In this document: positions 37,627-45,574 of the stretch, piece after piece
Numbering within the stretch: position 1 is the first letter of the stretch
How the letters are laid out: each line of letters opens with the position of its first letter
DNA from: Mariniblastus sp.
Lineage (GTDB): Bacteria; Planctomycetota; Planctomycetia; Pirellulales; Pirellulaceae
DNA length: 64,000 nucleotides
Assembly: GCA_022447605.1 (NCBI GenBank)
Contig: JAKVBG010000006.1
Location: 102,982-166,981 of the forward strand
Reading direction: 5' to 3'
Notes under the pieces: model-generated
The model's input: only the letters and a program-made list of their open reading frames with translations
Databases searched by the model: none
Told to the model about the DNA's origin: nothing
Position numbers and translations under genes: made by a program

Positions 37627-38930
37627 CTATTTCCGTTTCTTGATCTCTTCTTTGATCAGGTCTTTCGTTTCGTCACTCAACTTGCTGTAGGAGACCCTCA
37701 CCTCGGCTCCATCCTCCTGCCAAATCAGCGCCGACCGACCATCGAGCGTGATGTAGGTCCCGGTGATCGAGTGCTGACCACTCTCGTCCCAGAACGTCTG
37801 CGGCTGATCGAACGGGAACTGGATCTGCTCCTTGGCGACTCGGGCCAGGCCAGCAGCCTTCAGGCGCTGGTTGGCCACATACCGTTGATCGGCCAAGCTC
37901 AGTCGGGTCCAGGGAACCTGAACGGTCGAGCCAGATTCGGTCTCCAGAGCTACGTTGCCGTCGGCAAATCCGACATACGAAGCGACTGTCTTATGTTCGC
38001 CGGTCGAGTCGACGAACTCACGCACTTTCGCTTTCGGTTCGGCCCCCCCGGTGACACCATCCGCCTCGGCAGCGTTCACCAGCTTGTCGATTGCTTGATC
38101 CATATCGACATCCCCAAACGGCGAGCGATACTGGATCACACCGTGGTGGTCGACCAACAGGATGGTCGGGTAACCAACGATGGCAAATGCCCTGGAAATC
38201 GGACCACCCGGGGCCCCGTCGTACCACGATCTCCAGTTCAGGTTGTTATGGTGCACCGCTTCCCGGGCAATATCCGGTTGTTCGTCGGTGTTGACACCGA
38301 GTAAGACAAAAGGACGTCCACTATATTTCTTGACGAGCGACCGCTCGTGATCGTACATCGCACGGCAGGGCGGTCACCAATCTCCCCAAAAATCGATCAT
38401 CATCACCTTGCCGGCGTAATCATCCAGCGAGAACTCTTCCCCGTCCAGGTCTCGCCCCTCGATCGTCTGGATCGCATCACCGACCCCGGCTCCCTTGGGA
38501 ACTCTCGGGCCAGCGGGAGGGGCCCCGGCCCCGGAGGGGGCATCCCCGGTTCCCCCGGCGGCGCCCGACATATTCGGGTTGCGTGGCGGAGCCTCTCCCG
38601 GCGGATTGTTCGGGGTCGAATTTCCGGCATTGGATGGGGGTGGAGAGTTTCCGGCGGGGCTGTTGCCGGGCGTGTTGTCGTACCGGTCGACTCGGAGGCA
38701 CCCGTTGGCGCTTGAGCCGGGGCGGAATTAGCCGGCGGCGCCGGACCGGAAAGCGCGGCCGACGGCAAATCGGCTGGATCTATTTTTTTGGGGTTCGGAA
38801 CAAAATTGGAAATCTCATCTGCCGGATCCGCACCCGACTGATCCGTTTTCCCACACCCGATCGTCCCGAAAACGATGACAAGAGCAAACAGGGCAACCAG
38901 ACGCATACTGGTCCGCGACATCTGAATCAT
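37627..38930 (-). CDS. Selenocysteine-containing thioredoxin-fold lipoprotein (UPPC) with SHD1 domains; apparent frame change in linker
   Basis: Reading leftwards, an ATG at 38930 with GGGAG upstream opens a lipoprotein signal with lipobox FGTIGC (Cys26) and a Pro/Ala/Ser-rich linker. The frame must change (-1, or one missing base) somewhere about 38620-38730, after which a linker rich in Gly-Asn-Ser-Pro leads to a TlpA-type thioredoxin domain. Its active site reads F-W-G-D-W-TGA-P-P-C-R, and the same frame continues MYDHERSLVKKYSGRPFVLLGVNTDEQ with cis-Pro in VGYPTILLVD. The TGA therefore replaces the first active-site Cys, as expected for selenocysteine. Two SHD1-like repeats close the protein (to 37627). 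It would be a periplasm-facing disulfide/selenol redox protein. The frame change may be an assembly error. Confidence 0.75.
38333..38376 (-). promoter_or_regulatory. UGA selenocysteine codon and candidate bacterial SECIS hairpin
   Basis: The TGA is the complement of 38374-38376. Downstream, ACGAGC-GGUC-GCUCGU forms a 6-bp stem with a GGUC loop (38333-38348), about 31 bases from the UGA to the loop, within the range known for bacterial SECIS elements and similar to the E. coli fdhF loop. An alternative longer fold pairs GACCGC at the UGA with GCGGUC (38370-38375 with 38339-38344) and an inner CGUG/CACG stem. Confidence 0.6.
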
Positions 38931-39099
38931 ATCGATCTCCCTTGAGGAATACGTTCGCTGAAGACTCGCGGCAATTGTACATCAATTGACACCGATTTCC
39001 AACAATCGCTGGAATAAGATCGGGTCCGCCATCGCATACGTTGATTCGAAATCTGTGCGACTGCCCCATCTCCCGAGGATCGAAAACGACCAGATCAGG

Positions 39100-39732
39100 T
39101 CATTTGTCGGTCGGATTTTTTTTGTCCGTTTTTCTCTTTTTCAGAAATGGGACGGGCCGAAGTTCAAGTTCCTTGACCGATTGCAAATATTCCAGAACGG
39201 GCTCCGCGTCGTCCCCACCTACCTGGGCGTGGAAATGCAGATTGAATCCATGAGGGCCACGCATATCAATCAGAGCCGGCTGCAAGGTCAACATCGACTG
39301 GACCACCTCCAGCATTCCCAGCATGGCTGCGCAAAACAGATCGATTCTTGCACCTTGTTCCAGCAAAAAATTTACGATGTCCTTGCGACCCATATGAGAA
39401 GCTCCACCCAAAGCCGTTTCCCAATCACCCCCTCCCCAGTCCACCGAAGCATTCAACAGATTCGCTTCGCGCTGCAAAAGTTTTTTGACCATATCCAAAT
39501 CCATGTGCGCGTAAATCACGAAATCCTGTGCGAGCTCACGGTTGATTTGAGGCTTGGACCAACTCGGTTTAAATGATGGAGCCGCATAGTCCCTTGTGAA
39601 GTCCGCCTCCACGGGGCCTTTCGGTGCCTTGTCATCCTGTTCCCCCCATCGACCTAACCCCAGGGGGACGGCCAGGGCGGCACCCGTGGTTGCCAACGAA
39701 AACGAGCGTCGATTCATTTTTTGCCTTGTCAT
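39100..39732 (-). CDS. Tat-exported ankyrin-repeat protein
   Basis: A 210-residue protein. The N-terminus MTRQKMNRRSFSLATTGAALAVP is a twin-arginine-type signal. The rest contains ankyrin-like repeats: DFVIYAHMDLDMVKKLLQREANLLNASVDWGGGDWETALGGASHMGRKDIVNFLLEQGARIDLFCAAMLGM. Such repeats bind proteins; no partner is evident. The final residues are very Lys-rich. The start at 39732 has AGGAGAG about 8 bases upstream; the frame stays open to 40119 but that part is not protein-like. It lies upstream of the selenoprotein gene on the same strand, with a 169-base gap. Confidence 0.78.
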   Translation of the reverse strand: MTRQKMNRRSFSLATTGAALAVPLGLGRWGEQDDKAPKGPVEADFTRDYAAPSFKPSWSKPQINRELAQDFVIYAHMDLDMVKKLLQREANLLNASVDWGGGDWETALGGASHMGRKDIVNFLLEQGARIDLFCAAMLGMLEVVQSMLTLQPALIDMRGPHGFNLHFHAQVGGDDAEPVLEYLQSVKELELRPVPFLKKRKTDKKNPTDK

Positions 39733-39835
39733 CAATTCTCTCCTGTCCATTTCAAGTAGCTCGAACTGGATACGAGCCGACGATTCAAAAATTTTCGCAA
39801 TTTCCTGGTGGCCGAATTTAACGTCACAAGCTGCC

Positions 39836-40939
39836 TCAAAAAAGATCCTTTTCCAGATAACGCTCACCCTGCTCGGAAATCTGATAACCCGTGCCTTGAT
39901 CAAGAATCCACTTTTGCTCCAGGCAACGCTCCAGCGCCGCTTCGAATTGACGCCTGCTCCAGGCAACTTGCCGATAAAGCGTTTCCGGGCTGTAACCCGA
40001 ACCTGCCTTGGTTCCCTGCGCCCCCCTGACCAACTGAACGAGTAGCAGCTGATTAAAAACAAATGCCTGTTGCCGCTGCCTGGTTCGCCTGCGCGAGAGA
40101 ATGCCCTGACCTGGGGCAAGCAGTGCGACGCTCAGAAAACAGAGCCCGGCGGCCAGGGCGATCGGTCCGGTCGGCTCGATATCGAGATGGTAACCGGCAT
40201 AAACACCGATCACGGAACTGACAATCGCGATCAGCGCACTGACAACCAGCATCCGGAACAGGTCCTTGGTCAACAGGTAAGCGGCCGCTGGTGGGGCAAT
40301 CATCAACGCAACCACCAGGATTGAGCCGGCCACCTGGAACGCACTGACCGTCGTGATCGCTACCAGACCCAACCAGACCATATGGACCAGGCCTGGGCGA
40401 AACCCGAGGGATCGAGCCAGTGTCTCATCAAAGACCATCAGCTTCAGCTCTTTGTAAAACATCATGATGAACGTGAGCACCAACGCCAACGTCAACAACA
40501 TCACCCAAAAAGCCTGGGGCCCCAGATCGACTTCACCCCATTGCAACCTGTCCAGGACGGCGGTGGCTAAATTTCCGTCAATGATGGAATCGGCATGAAA
40601 ATGGACATTCCGCAGGTTTTGACTGGCCAGAATGACACCTCCACTGAACAAGGCAGAAAAGACAATGCCCAGGGAGGCATCTCCATCCACCAGGCGAGTC
40701 CGTTTGATCAAGTGGACCAGGGCAACCATCAGCAGGCCGGCGCCGGCCGCCAACAGAATCAAGAAGGGTGAATTTCGATCCTGGAACCAGAGGAAACCGA
40801 GCAGGATGCCGGGCAAGACAGCGTGGCTGAGACCTTCCGACACCAGCGCTTCCTTTTTAACAACCAGGTACGCACCACACAACGCGGTCGTCATCGCGGT
40901 GACCAGGGCGATCGCCAGTGTCCACAAAAGAAGACTCAT
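39836..40939 (-). CDS. Mn/Zn-type ABC transporter permease with C-terminal winged-helix domain
   Basis: A 367-residue ABC-3 family permease. About eight membrane helices occupy residues 1-285, with GAYLVVKKEALVSEGLSHAVLPGI and FDETLARSLGFRPG motifs typical of manganese/zinc/iron chelate transporters. The last 80 residues are soluble and look like a winged helix resembling DtxR/MntR relatives (YSPETLYRQVAWSRRQFEAALERCLEQKWI), an arrangement known for some second permeases of this class. The ATG at 40939 overlaps the stop of the first permease (ATGA), with GGAGG upstream. It is the last gene of the four-gene operon. Confidence 0.88.
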   Translation of the reverse strand: MSLLLWTLAIALVTAMTTALCGAYLVVKKEALVSEGLSHAVLPGILLGFLWFQDRNSPFLILLAAGAGLLMVALVHLIKRTRLVDGDASLGIVFSALFSGGVILASQNLRNVHFHADSIIDGNLATAVLDRLQWGEVDLGPQAFWVMLLTLALVLTFIMMFYKELKLMVFDETLARSLGFRPGLVHMVWLGLVAITTVSAFQVAGSILVVALMIAPPAAAYLLTKDLFRMLVVSALIAIVSSVIGVYAGYHLDIEPTGPIALAAGLCFLSVALLAPGQGILSRRRTRQRQQAFVFNQLLLVQLVRGAQGTKAGSGYSPETLYRQVAWSRRQFEAALERCLEQKWILDQGTGYQISEQGERYLEKDLF

Positions 40940-41868
40940 GGGGCGGACCTCCCGCTCGAGGCCACTGCCTGGGAAGCAATCAATTTGCGCCGACGGCCGA
41001 TGCGTGAAACGACTCCTCGCCGCGGTGCGAACAGGAGTGAAACCACAAAAATCAAGGTCGCCGAAAGTACGATGACAGGGCCGGTAGGAACATTGGCATA
41101 GAGGGCGCTGGCTACCGAACCGATCAGTCCACACACCGCTCCCATCAGTGCGGCGAGCATCACCATCGTACCCAGTTGCCGGGTCCATTGTCGGGCCGCG
41201 CTGGCCGGCGTTACCAACAGTGCAATCATCAACACCACTCCCACGGACTGGATCCCGATCACGATCCCTACCACCAGGATCATGATCAGCAAGGTGTCGA
41301 GCAGGGTCGATCGGTATCCCAGACTGTGGGAGAAAACAGGATCAAAGGTGAAAAGCTTCAGCTCCTTCCAGAGCAACAGCATCACCAGCACCGCCAGTCC
41401 ACCGAGTGTGGCGATCATCCACAAATCATCCTGGGTCATGGCGGCCGCCATGCCGAACAGATAATCCTGCAGTCCCCGCCTGCCAGGGATCGCCGGGTCC
41501 GTTCGCTGGACCCACCGGAGCAACACAATTCCCGCACCAAAAAACAGGGCCAACATCACTCCCAGCCCACTGTCCTCCTTGAGGCGGGTTCTCCGAACCA
41601 ACGTGCGGGTCAGCAGCAGGGCCGCCGTACCCGCGGCAATCGCCCCCGGAATCAAAACCACCAGTGACTTGCTTCCCTCACCGGTCAACGCGTAACTGGC
41701 CAGGAAGAACAACATCACCCCAAACAGGGAGGAGTGGGATACCACATCCCCGATCAAACTCTGCCGTCGCAGGTAGGCAAAGCAGCCGAGCGCACCACTC
41801 ACCGCGCCGATCATCATGGTCCCCAGCAACACGGTTTGAAACGTGTAATCGGTCAGCAGGTCAAACAT
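40936..41868 (-). CDS. Mn/Zn-type ABC transporter permease
   Basis: A 310-residue ABC-3 permease with about eight membrane helices. CFAYLRRQSLIGDVVSHSSLFGVML is the cytoplasmic loop that contacts the ATPase, and FDPVFSHSLGYRSTLLD is also typical of the family. It pairs with the second permease to form the channel. The ATG at 41868 overlaps the 3' end of the ATPase gene by eight bases and the stop overlaps the next start, so the operon is tightly coupled. A longer frame to 41934 lies within the ATPase gene and is rejected. Confidence 0.9.
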   Translation of the reverse strand: MFDLLTDYTFQTVLLGTMMIGAVSGALGCFAYLRRQSLIGDVVSHSSLFGVMLFFLASYALTGEGSKSLVVLIPGAIAAGTAALLLTRTLVRRTRLKEDSGLGVMLALFFGAGIVLLRWVQRTDPAIPGRRGLQDYLFGMAAAMTQDDLWMIATLGGLAVLVMLLLWKELKLFTFDPVFSHSLGYRSTLLDTLLIMILVVGIVIGIQSVGVVLMIALLVTPASAARQWTRQLGTMVMLAALMGAVCGLIGSVASALYANVPTGPVIVLSATLIFVVSLLFAPRRGVVSRIGRRRKLIASQAVASSGRSAP

Positions 41869-42667
41869 CGTTATCCCGATCACGACGACCCTCTGCAGAC
41901 TCGGCATCCGGCATCGACATGGGCTGCCCTGCAACCCGGCATTGACTCAATGATCCGCCATACGTCTTCTCCAGCAATTCGGTCTTGAATGTCGTCGACA
42001 CCCGCCCCGCCCCAATTACTTTTCGGTTGAGCAATGCGACCTGATCGAAGTACTCGGTGACCGTTGTCAAATCGTGATGGACAACGACCAGTGTTTTTCC
42101 CTGTTGTCGCAATTCATGCATCAAATCGATCAGTGTCTGTTCGGTCGTGGCATCGACCCCGGCAAAAGGCTCATCCATCAAGAGTAGCGGTGCGTCCTGC
42201 ACAAAAGCGCGAGCCAGAAAGGCTCGCTGCTGCTGGCCGCCAGACAATTCCCCGATTTGCCGATCGGCCAAATCAGCCATCTGTACCCGGTCCAGGGCAT
42301 GGCGAGCCGCTTCCCGCTCAGCCGCTCCCGGGCGGCGCAGCCAACCGAGCCGACCATACGTCCCCATCATCACGAGGTCCAGAACGGTCGTGGGAAAATC
42401 CCAGTCGACACTCGAACGCTGGGGCACATAACCAATCTGCTTTCGTTGCATCGAATGGGGCTGCCCAAAAACCTGGATCGAACCGGCCAGGGGCGAGAGG
42501 ATACCGAGCACGGCCTTTAACAAGGTACTCTTACCTGCGCCGTTGGGGCCGACCACGCCCATCAAGACACCGACCGGCACCTGCAAGTCAACATCCCACA
42601 AAACTGGCTTGTGATCGTAGGCAACGGTCAGCCCTTGAAGGCTCAAAGCAGAATCGTTGCCCAACAT
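41861..42667 (-). CDS. Mn/Zn-type ABC transporter ATP-binding protein
   Basis: A 268-residue ABC ATPase. Walker A GPNGAGKST is at 40-48, the Q-loop in GYVPQRSSVDWDFP (79-92, typical of the Mn/Zn group), the signature LSGGQQQR at 141-148, Walker B LLLMDEP at 161-167 and the switch His in VVVHHDL. It powers import of the metal delivered by the adjacent binding protein. AAGG precedes the ATG at 42667, 10 bases after the binding-protein stop. The tail is charged and short. Confidence 0.93.
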   Translation of the reverse strand: MLGNDSALSLQGLTVAYDHKPVLWDVDLQVPVGVLMGVVGPNGAGKSTLLKAVLGILSPLAGSIQVFGQPHSMQRKQIGYVPQRSSVDWDFPTTVLDLVMMGTYGRLGWLRRPGAAEREAARHALDRVQMADLADRQIGELSGGQQQRAFLARAFVQDAPLLLMDEPFAGVDATTEQTLIDLMHELRQQGKTLVVVHHDLTTVTEYFDQVALLNRKVIGAGRVSTTFKTELLEKTYGGSLSQCRVAGQPMSMPDAESAEGRRDRDNDV

Positions 42668-42677
42668 CGGACCAACC

Positions 42678-43625
42678 TTATTTTAAAGATGCCGAAATCA
42701 ATTCGACATTCGATTTAAACGCGCCAAGGAAAGTGTCCTGCGGAGCCGTCTCTCCCAGATCATCCGAGTACAACGAACGGGAAGCAATCTGAACGTCCCA
42801 GTCTCTCGCCTGACAAGCCTCTTGCAAGGCCTGGGTCACCTTGGGATTAGTAATCGTCTCCAGGAAAATGACCGGCACCTTATGTTCACATACTTCTTCA
42901 GCAACTTGACGCATCGTTTTGATGTCAGCCTCGGGATCATTGCCGACCCCTAAAACGGCCATCGTACGCATATCGTAAACTTCTGCAAAATAGTTGAACG
43001 CATCATGGGCGCTCACAAGGTACCTGCGGCCCTCCGGGATTTCATTGATTTGCGATTTGGACCATTCGTGCAAATTCATGATTTCCCCGACGTAGGCGTC
43101 ACAGTTCTTTTGATACGTCGGACCGTTAGACGGATCCAGCGCGATCAACTGATCGGCCAAGCCTTGGACACAACTCGACCATCCGGGCAAATGGTTCCAT
43201 ATATGGGGATCAAACGGTGCTTCCGGGTCAACTTCTCCATCTTCCTCCCATTGTAATCGGTATTCATCGGGAAATGCAGAAGCCATCGACCATGATTTCG
43301 ATTCAAAGGTATCATTCAACTGATCAGCCAGTTTTGCCTCCAGATGAAAACCGTTGTAGAAAATTGCATCCGCATCCTGCATCGCCTGGATGTCGCGTGT
43401 GCTCGCCTTGAAGGCGTGCGGATCCACACCAGGACCACAGAACAGCTTGATCCCCATACCGGTTCCCTCGGTCAATTTCTGCAGGGCCGAGTTGATCTGG
43501 CCCGTGGTGGCGATGACGTTCAACGACCGCGACCCCTCTTCTACCGGGACGTCCGTCTTGGAAACCGTCTCAGACCGACAGCCAACCAGGAACAGAAAGA
43601 TCAATAAAAAGACGATGTTTCGCAT
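42678..43625 (-). CDS. Mn/Zn-binding lipoprotein of the ABC transporter
   Basis: A 315-residue solute-binding protein of the ZnuA/TroA type. The signal ends in lipobox FLVGC (Cys16), anchoring it in the membrane. Likely metal ligands are His70 (VDPHAF), His141 (FDPHIW), His207 (SAHDAF) and the acidic residue in FLETITNP; this 3-His plus Glu/Asp set occurs in Mn and Zn binders. The His-rich loop of many ZnuA proteins is absent, leaning towards Mn (inference). The ATG at 43625 has AAGGTAGGAAAC upstream. It is the first gene of the operon, behind a palindromic operator. Confidence 0.9.
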   Translation of the reverse strand: MRNIVFLLIFLFLVGCRSETVSKTDVPVEEGSRSLNVIATTGQINSALQKLTEGTGMGIKLFCGPGVDPHAFKASTRDIQAMQDADAIFYNGFHLEAKLADQLNDTFESKSWSMASAFPDEYRLQWEEDGEVDPEAPFDPHIWNHLPGWSSCVQGLADQLIALDPSNGPTYQKNCDAYVGEIMNLHEWSKSQINEIPEGRRYLVSAHDAFNYFAEVYDMRTMAVLGVGNDPEADIKTMRQVAEEVCEHKVPVIFLETITNPKVTQALQEACQARDWDVQIASRSLYSDDLGETAPQDTFLGAFKSNVELISASLK

Positions 43626-43695
43626 GTTTCCTACCTTAAGAGCAAAGTAATGGGTGACCGGAAAATATTTGACAAACCGACGTCCGAACAACCAT

Positions 43696-43714
43696 ATTGA
43701 GATTAAATCTCAAT
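43696..43714. promoter_or_regulatory. Fur-family-like operator (perfect 9-1-9 palindrome)
   Basis: ATTGAGATT-A-AATCTCAAT lies 71-89 bases upstream of the metal-binding lipoprotein gene. Its core TGAGATT-A-AATCTCA has the 7-1-7 architecture of Fur/Zur/Mur boxes. This suggests metal-dependent repression of the operon. The divergent xylB gene starts 260 bases away. The rest of 43626-43975 shows no gene. Confidence 0.65.
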
Positions 43715-43975
43715 TTATTCTGGTTTTATCTCCCCGTTTTTCAACCCCAAAGCGATCGACTCATCGGAAAATTCGATGCACCGATTTCGCCTGAAACCGA
43801 ATGATCGCCCAGCAGATCGGCAGCCCGATCGCATGGCCACGAACGGTCCGAAACCGCGCCGCCTGCTACGTTTCCCAGGCACCACCTGTTCCCTCGATTG
43901 AAACTTGAACAGACGGCGCGGCATCTGATAACATTCTCCCCAGTAACTACCAACCCTTGATCAGGAAATTCGTCG

Positions 43976-45526
43976 ATGACCACCCGAGGCTATATTGGAA
44001 TTGATGCTGGAACCCAGGGATTGTCGATCGTCTTCACCGACGAAAACATGAACGTCCTGGCAGCCGGAACGTCGGACTACGAGATGCTGCCCGATTTACC
44101 CACCGGTTGTTACGAGCAACAACCGGCGGATTGGGAAAACGCCATGCGGTTGGCGATGCAGGGGATGCAATCGGCTCTGCCGGAAGACATCGACACGATC
44201 GAGGTCTTGGCCATTGGCATCTCGGGTCAGATGCATGGTGAAGTCCTGGCCGATGAACAGGGACGCGTGCTGGGACCGGTCCGACTCTGGTGCGATGCCC
44301 GCAATGACGACGAGGGCCAGGAACTGACCGATTTACTGGGAACCAAGATGCCGAAGCGGATCACGGCAGCCCGCTGGCTCTGGACGCTCCGTCATCAACC
44401 AGAACGGGCAAAAGCGACAGCCCATATCACCACACCGGGCGGCTGGCTCGCTTTCCGACTGACGGGAGAGTGGAACCTCGGCATTGGCGACGCCGCCGGG
44501 ATGTTCCCGATCGACCAGCAAACACTCGATTACAACCAGTCGATGATCACCGCATTTGATGAGCTGGTCCGCGACCAACCCGTTCGTCCGCTTGGTGAAC
44601 TGCTGCCGACCGTTCGGCGGGCGGGCGAAGAGGGCGGAGCCTTGAACGAGTGGGGAGCGGCGTGTCTCGGCTTGCCTGCCGGCACACCAGTGGCACCTGC
44701 CGAAGGGGACCAACCCTGTTCGCTGGCCGGTTCGCTGATCGGCGAGGCCGGCATGGTCTCGGTCAGTTTCGGCACATCGGTCTGCGCCAATTCGGTCGGT
44801 GACCGACCGTTTGAGGGTGTCAGCCCGGCGGTCGACCATTTTTGCGCTCCCGACGGGAAACCGATCAATATGGTCTGGCTTCGTAACGGAACAACGTTCA
44901 TGAATACACTCGTCGAGATGTTCGGACAGGCTGCAGGGATGGACCGGGGCGAGGCGTTTCAAACGCTCATGGCCAAGGCGATCGAGGCAGAACCGGATTG
45001 CGGCGGTCTGCTGGCCCTCCCTTTTATGGATGATGAACCCGGCTTGGGCGTTCAGCGGGGAGGAACCGCTACGGTTACCGGCTTGAACCCGGAAAATGCT
45101 GCGGCCGGCAACCAGGTCAAGGCGGGCCTGCTGGCCACCATGTTCAACCTGCGGCGGGGGAGTGAAGTCCTCGACCAACAAGGTTTCAGTCGCACCGAGT
45201 TGATCCTGGCCGGCGGATTGACGCAGACCCCCGAAACGGGGCAGATCCTGGCCGATGTGTTCAACACGGATGTCCGGCTACTCGACAGCGCGAGCGAAGG
45301 CTCCGCCTGGGGGGCGGCGCTATTGGGGCGTTTTCGGCACCTCTGCCAGCAGGGCAAGGCAGGGGATTGGGCAGGATTCCTCGCCTCACACGCTGCGGAG
45401 AACGACACCCGTTTCCGCCCGAACCCGGAGGCAGCCACCCAGTACGCTCAGGTCTACCAACGTTACACTCGGTTGCTGGAGATCCATGTCCACTGGGAGC
45501 AGGCGCTCCGGGAAGCCGAGGGGTAA
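43976..45526 (+). CDS. xylB: Xylulokinase (FGGY family)
   Basis: A 516-residue FGGY carbohydrate kinase, predicted to phosphorylate D-xylulose to D-xylulose 5-phosphate. The N-terminal phosphate motif YIGIDAGTQG spans 6-15 and GISGQMHGEV (81-90) is the xylulokinase-type substrate signature. The ATP-site motifs VSFGTSVCAN and LILAGGLTQTPETGQILADVF are in the second half. Length is typical (about 500). No xylose isomerase or transporter adjoins it, so it may feed from a scattered pathway. A related sugar kinase remains possible. Confidence 0.87.
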   Translation: MTTRGYIGIDAGTQGLSIVFTDENMNVLAAGTSDYEMLPDLPTGCYEQQPADWENAMRLAMQGMQSALPEDIDTIEVLAIGISGQMHGEVLADEQGRVLGPVRLWCDARNDDEGQELTDLLGTKMPKRITAARWLWTLRHQPERAKATAHITTPGGWLAFRLTGEWNLGIGDAAGMFPIDQQTLDYNQSMITAFDELVRDQPVRPLGELLPTVRRAGEEGGALNEWGAACLGLPAGTPVAPAEGDQPCSLAGSLIGEAGMVSVSFGTSVCANSVGDRPFEGVSPAVDHFCAPDGKPINMVWLRNGTTFMNTLVEMFGQAAGMDRGEAFQTLMAKAIEAEPDCGGLLALPFMDDEPGLGVQRGGTATVTGLNPENAAAGNQVKAGLLATMFNLRRGSEVLDQQGFSRTELILAGGLTQTPETGQILADVFNTDVRLLDSASEGSAWGAALLGRFRHLCQQGKAGDWAGFLASHAAENDTRFRPNPEAATQYAQVYQRYTRLLEIHVHWEQALREAEG

Positions 45527-45574
45527 GCGACCATCACGGCCAGCCCAACCCGCGCGGCCAAGCCCAGTCATGGC

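Noticed and set aside
37627..38358. Independent thioredoxin-like protein starting at the ATG at 38358
   Set aside because: It would begin after the active site and lack the first strand and helix of the fold; no Shine-Dalgarno sequence is present, and coding similarity continues upstream through the TGA.
38403..38620. Arg/Pro-rich extension of the lipoprotein frame as a real C-terminus
   Set aside because: Composition matches out-of-frame GC-rich DNA, while the alternative frame continues into a thioredoxin domain.
43715..43924. 69-codon minus-strand frame upstream of the metal ABC operon
   Set aside because: Arg/Ser-rich composition, no ribosome binding site, and it lies in the promoter region of the operon and xylB.
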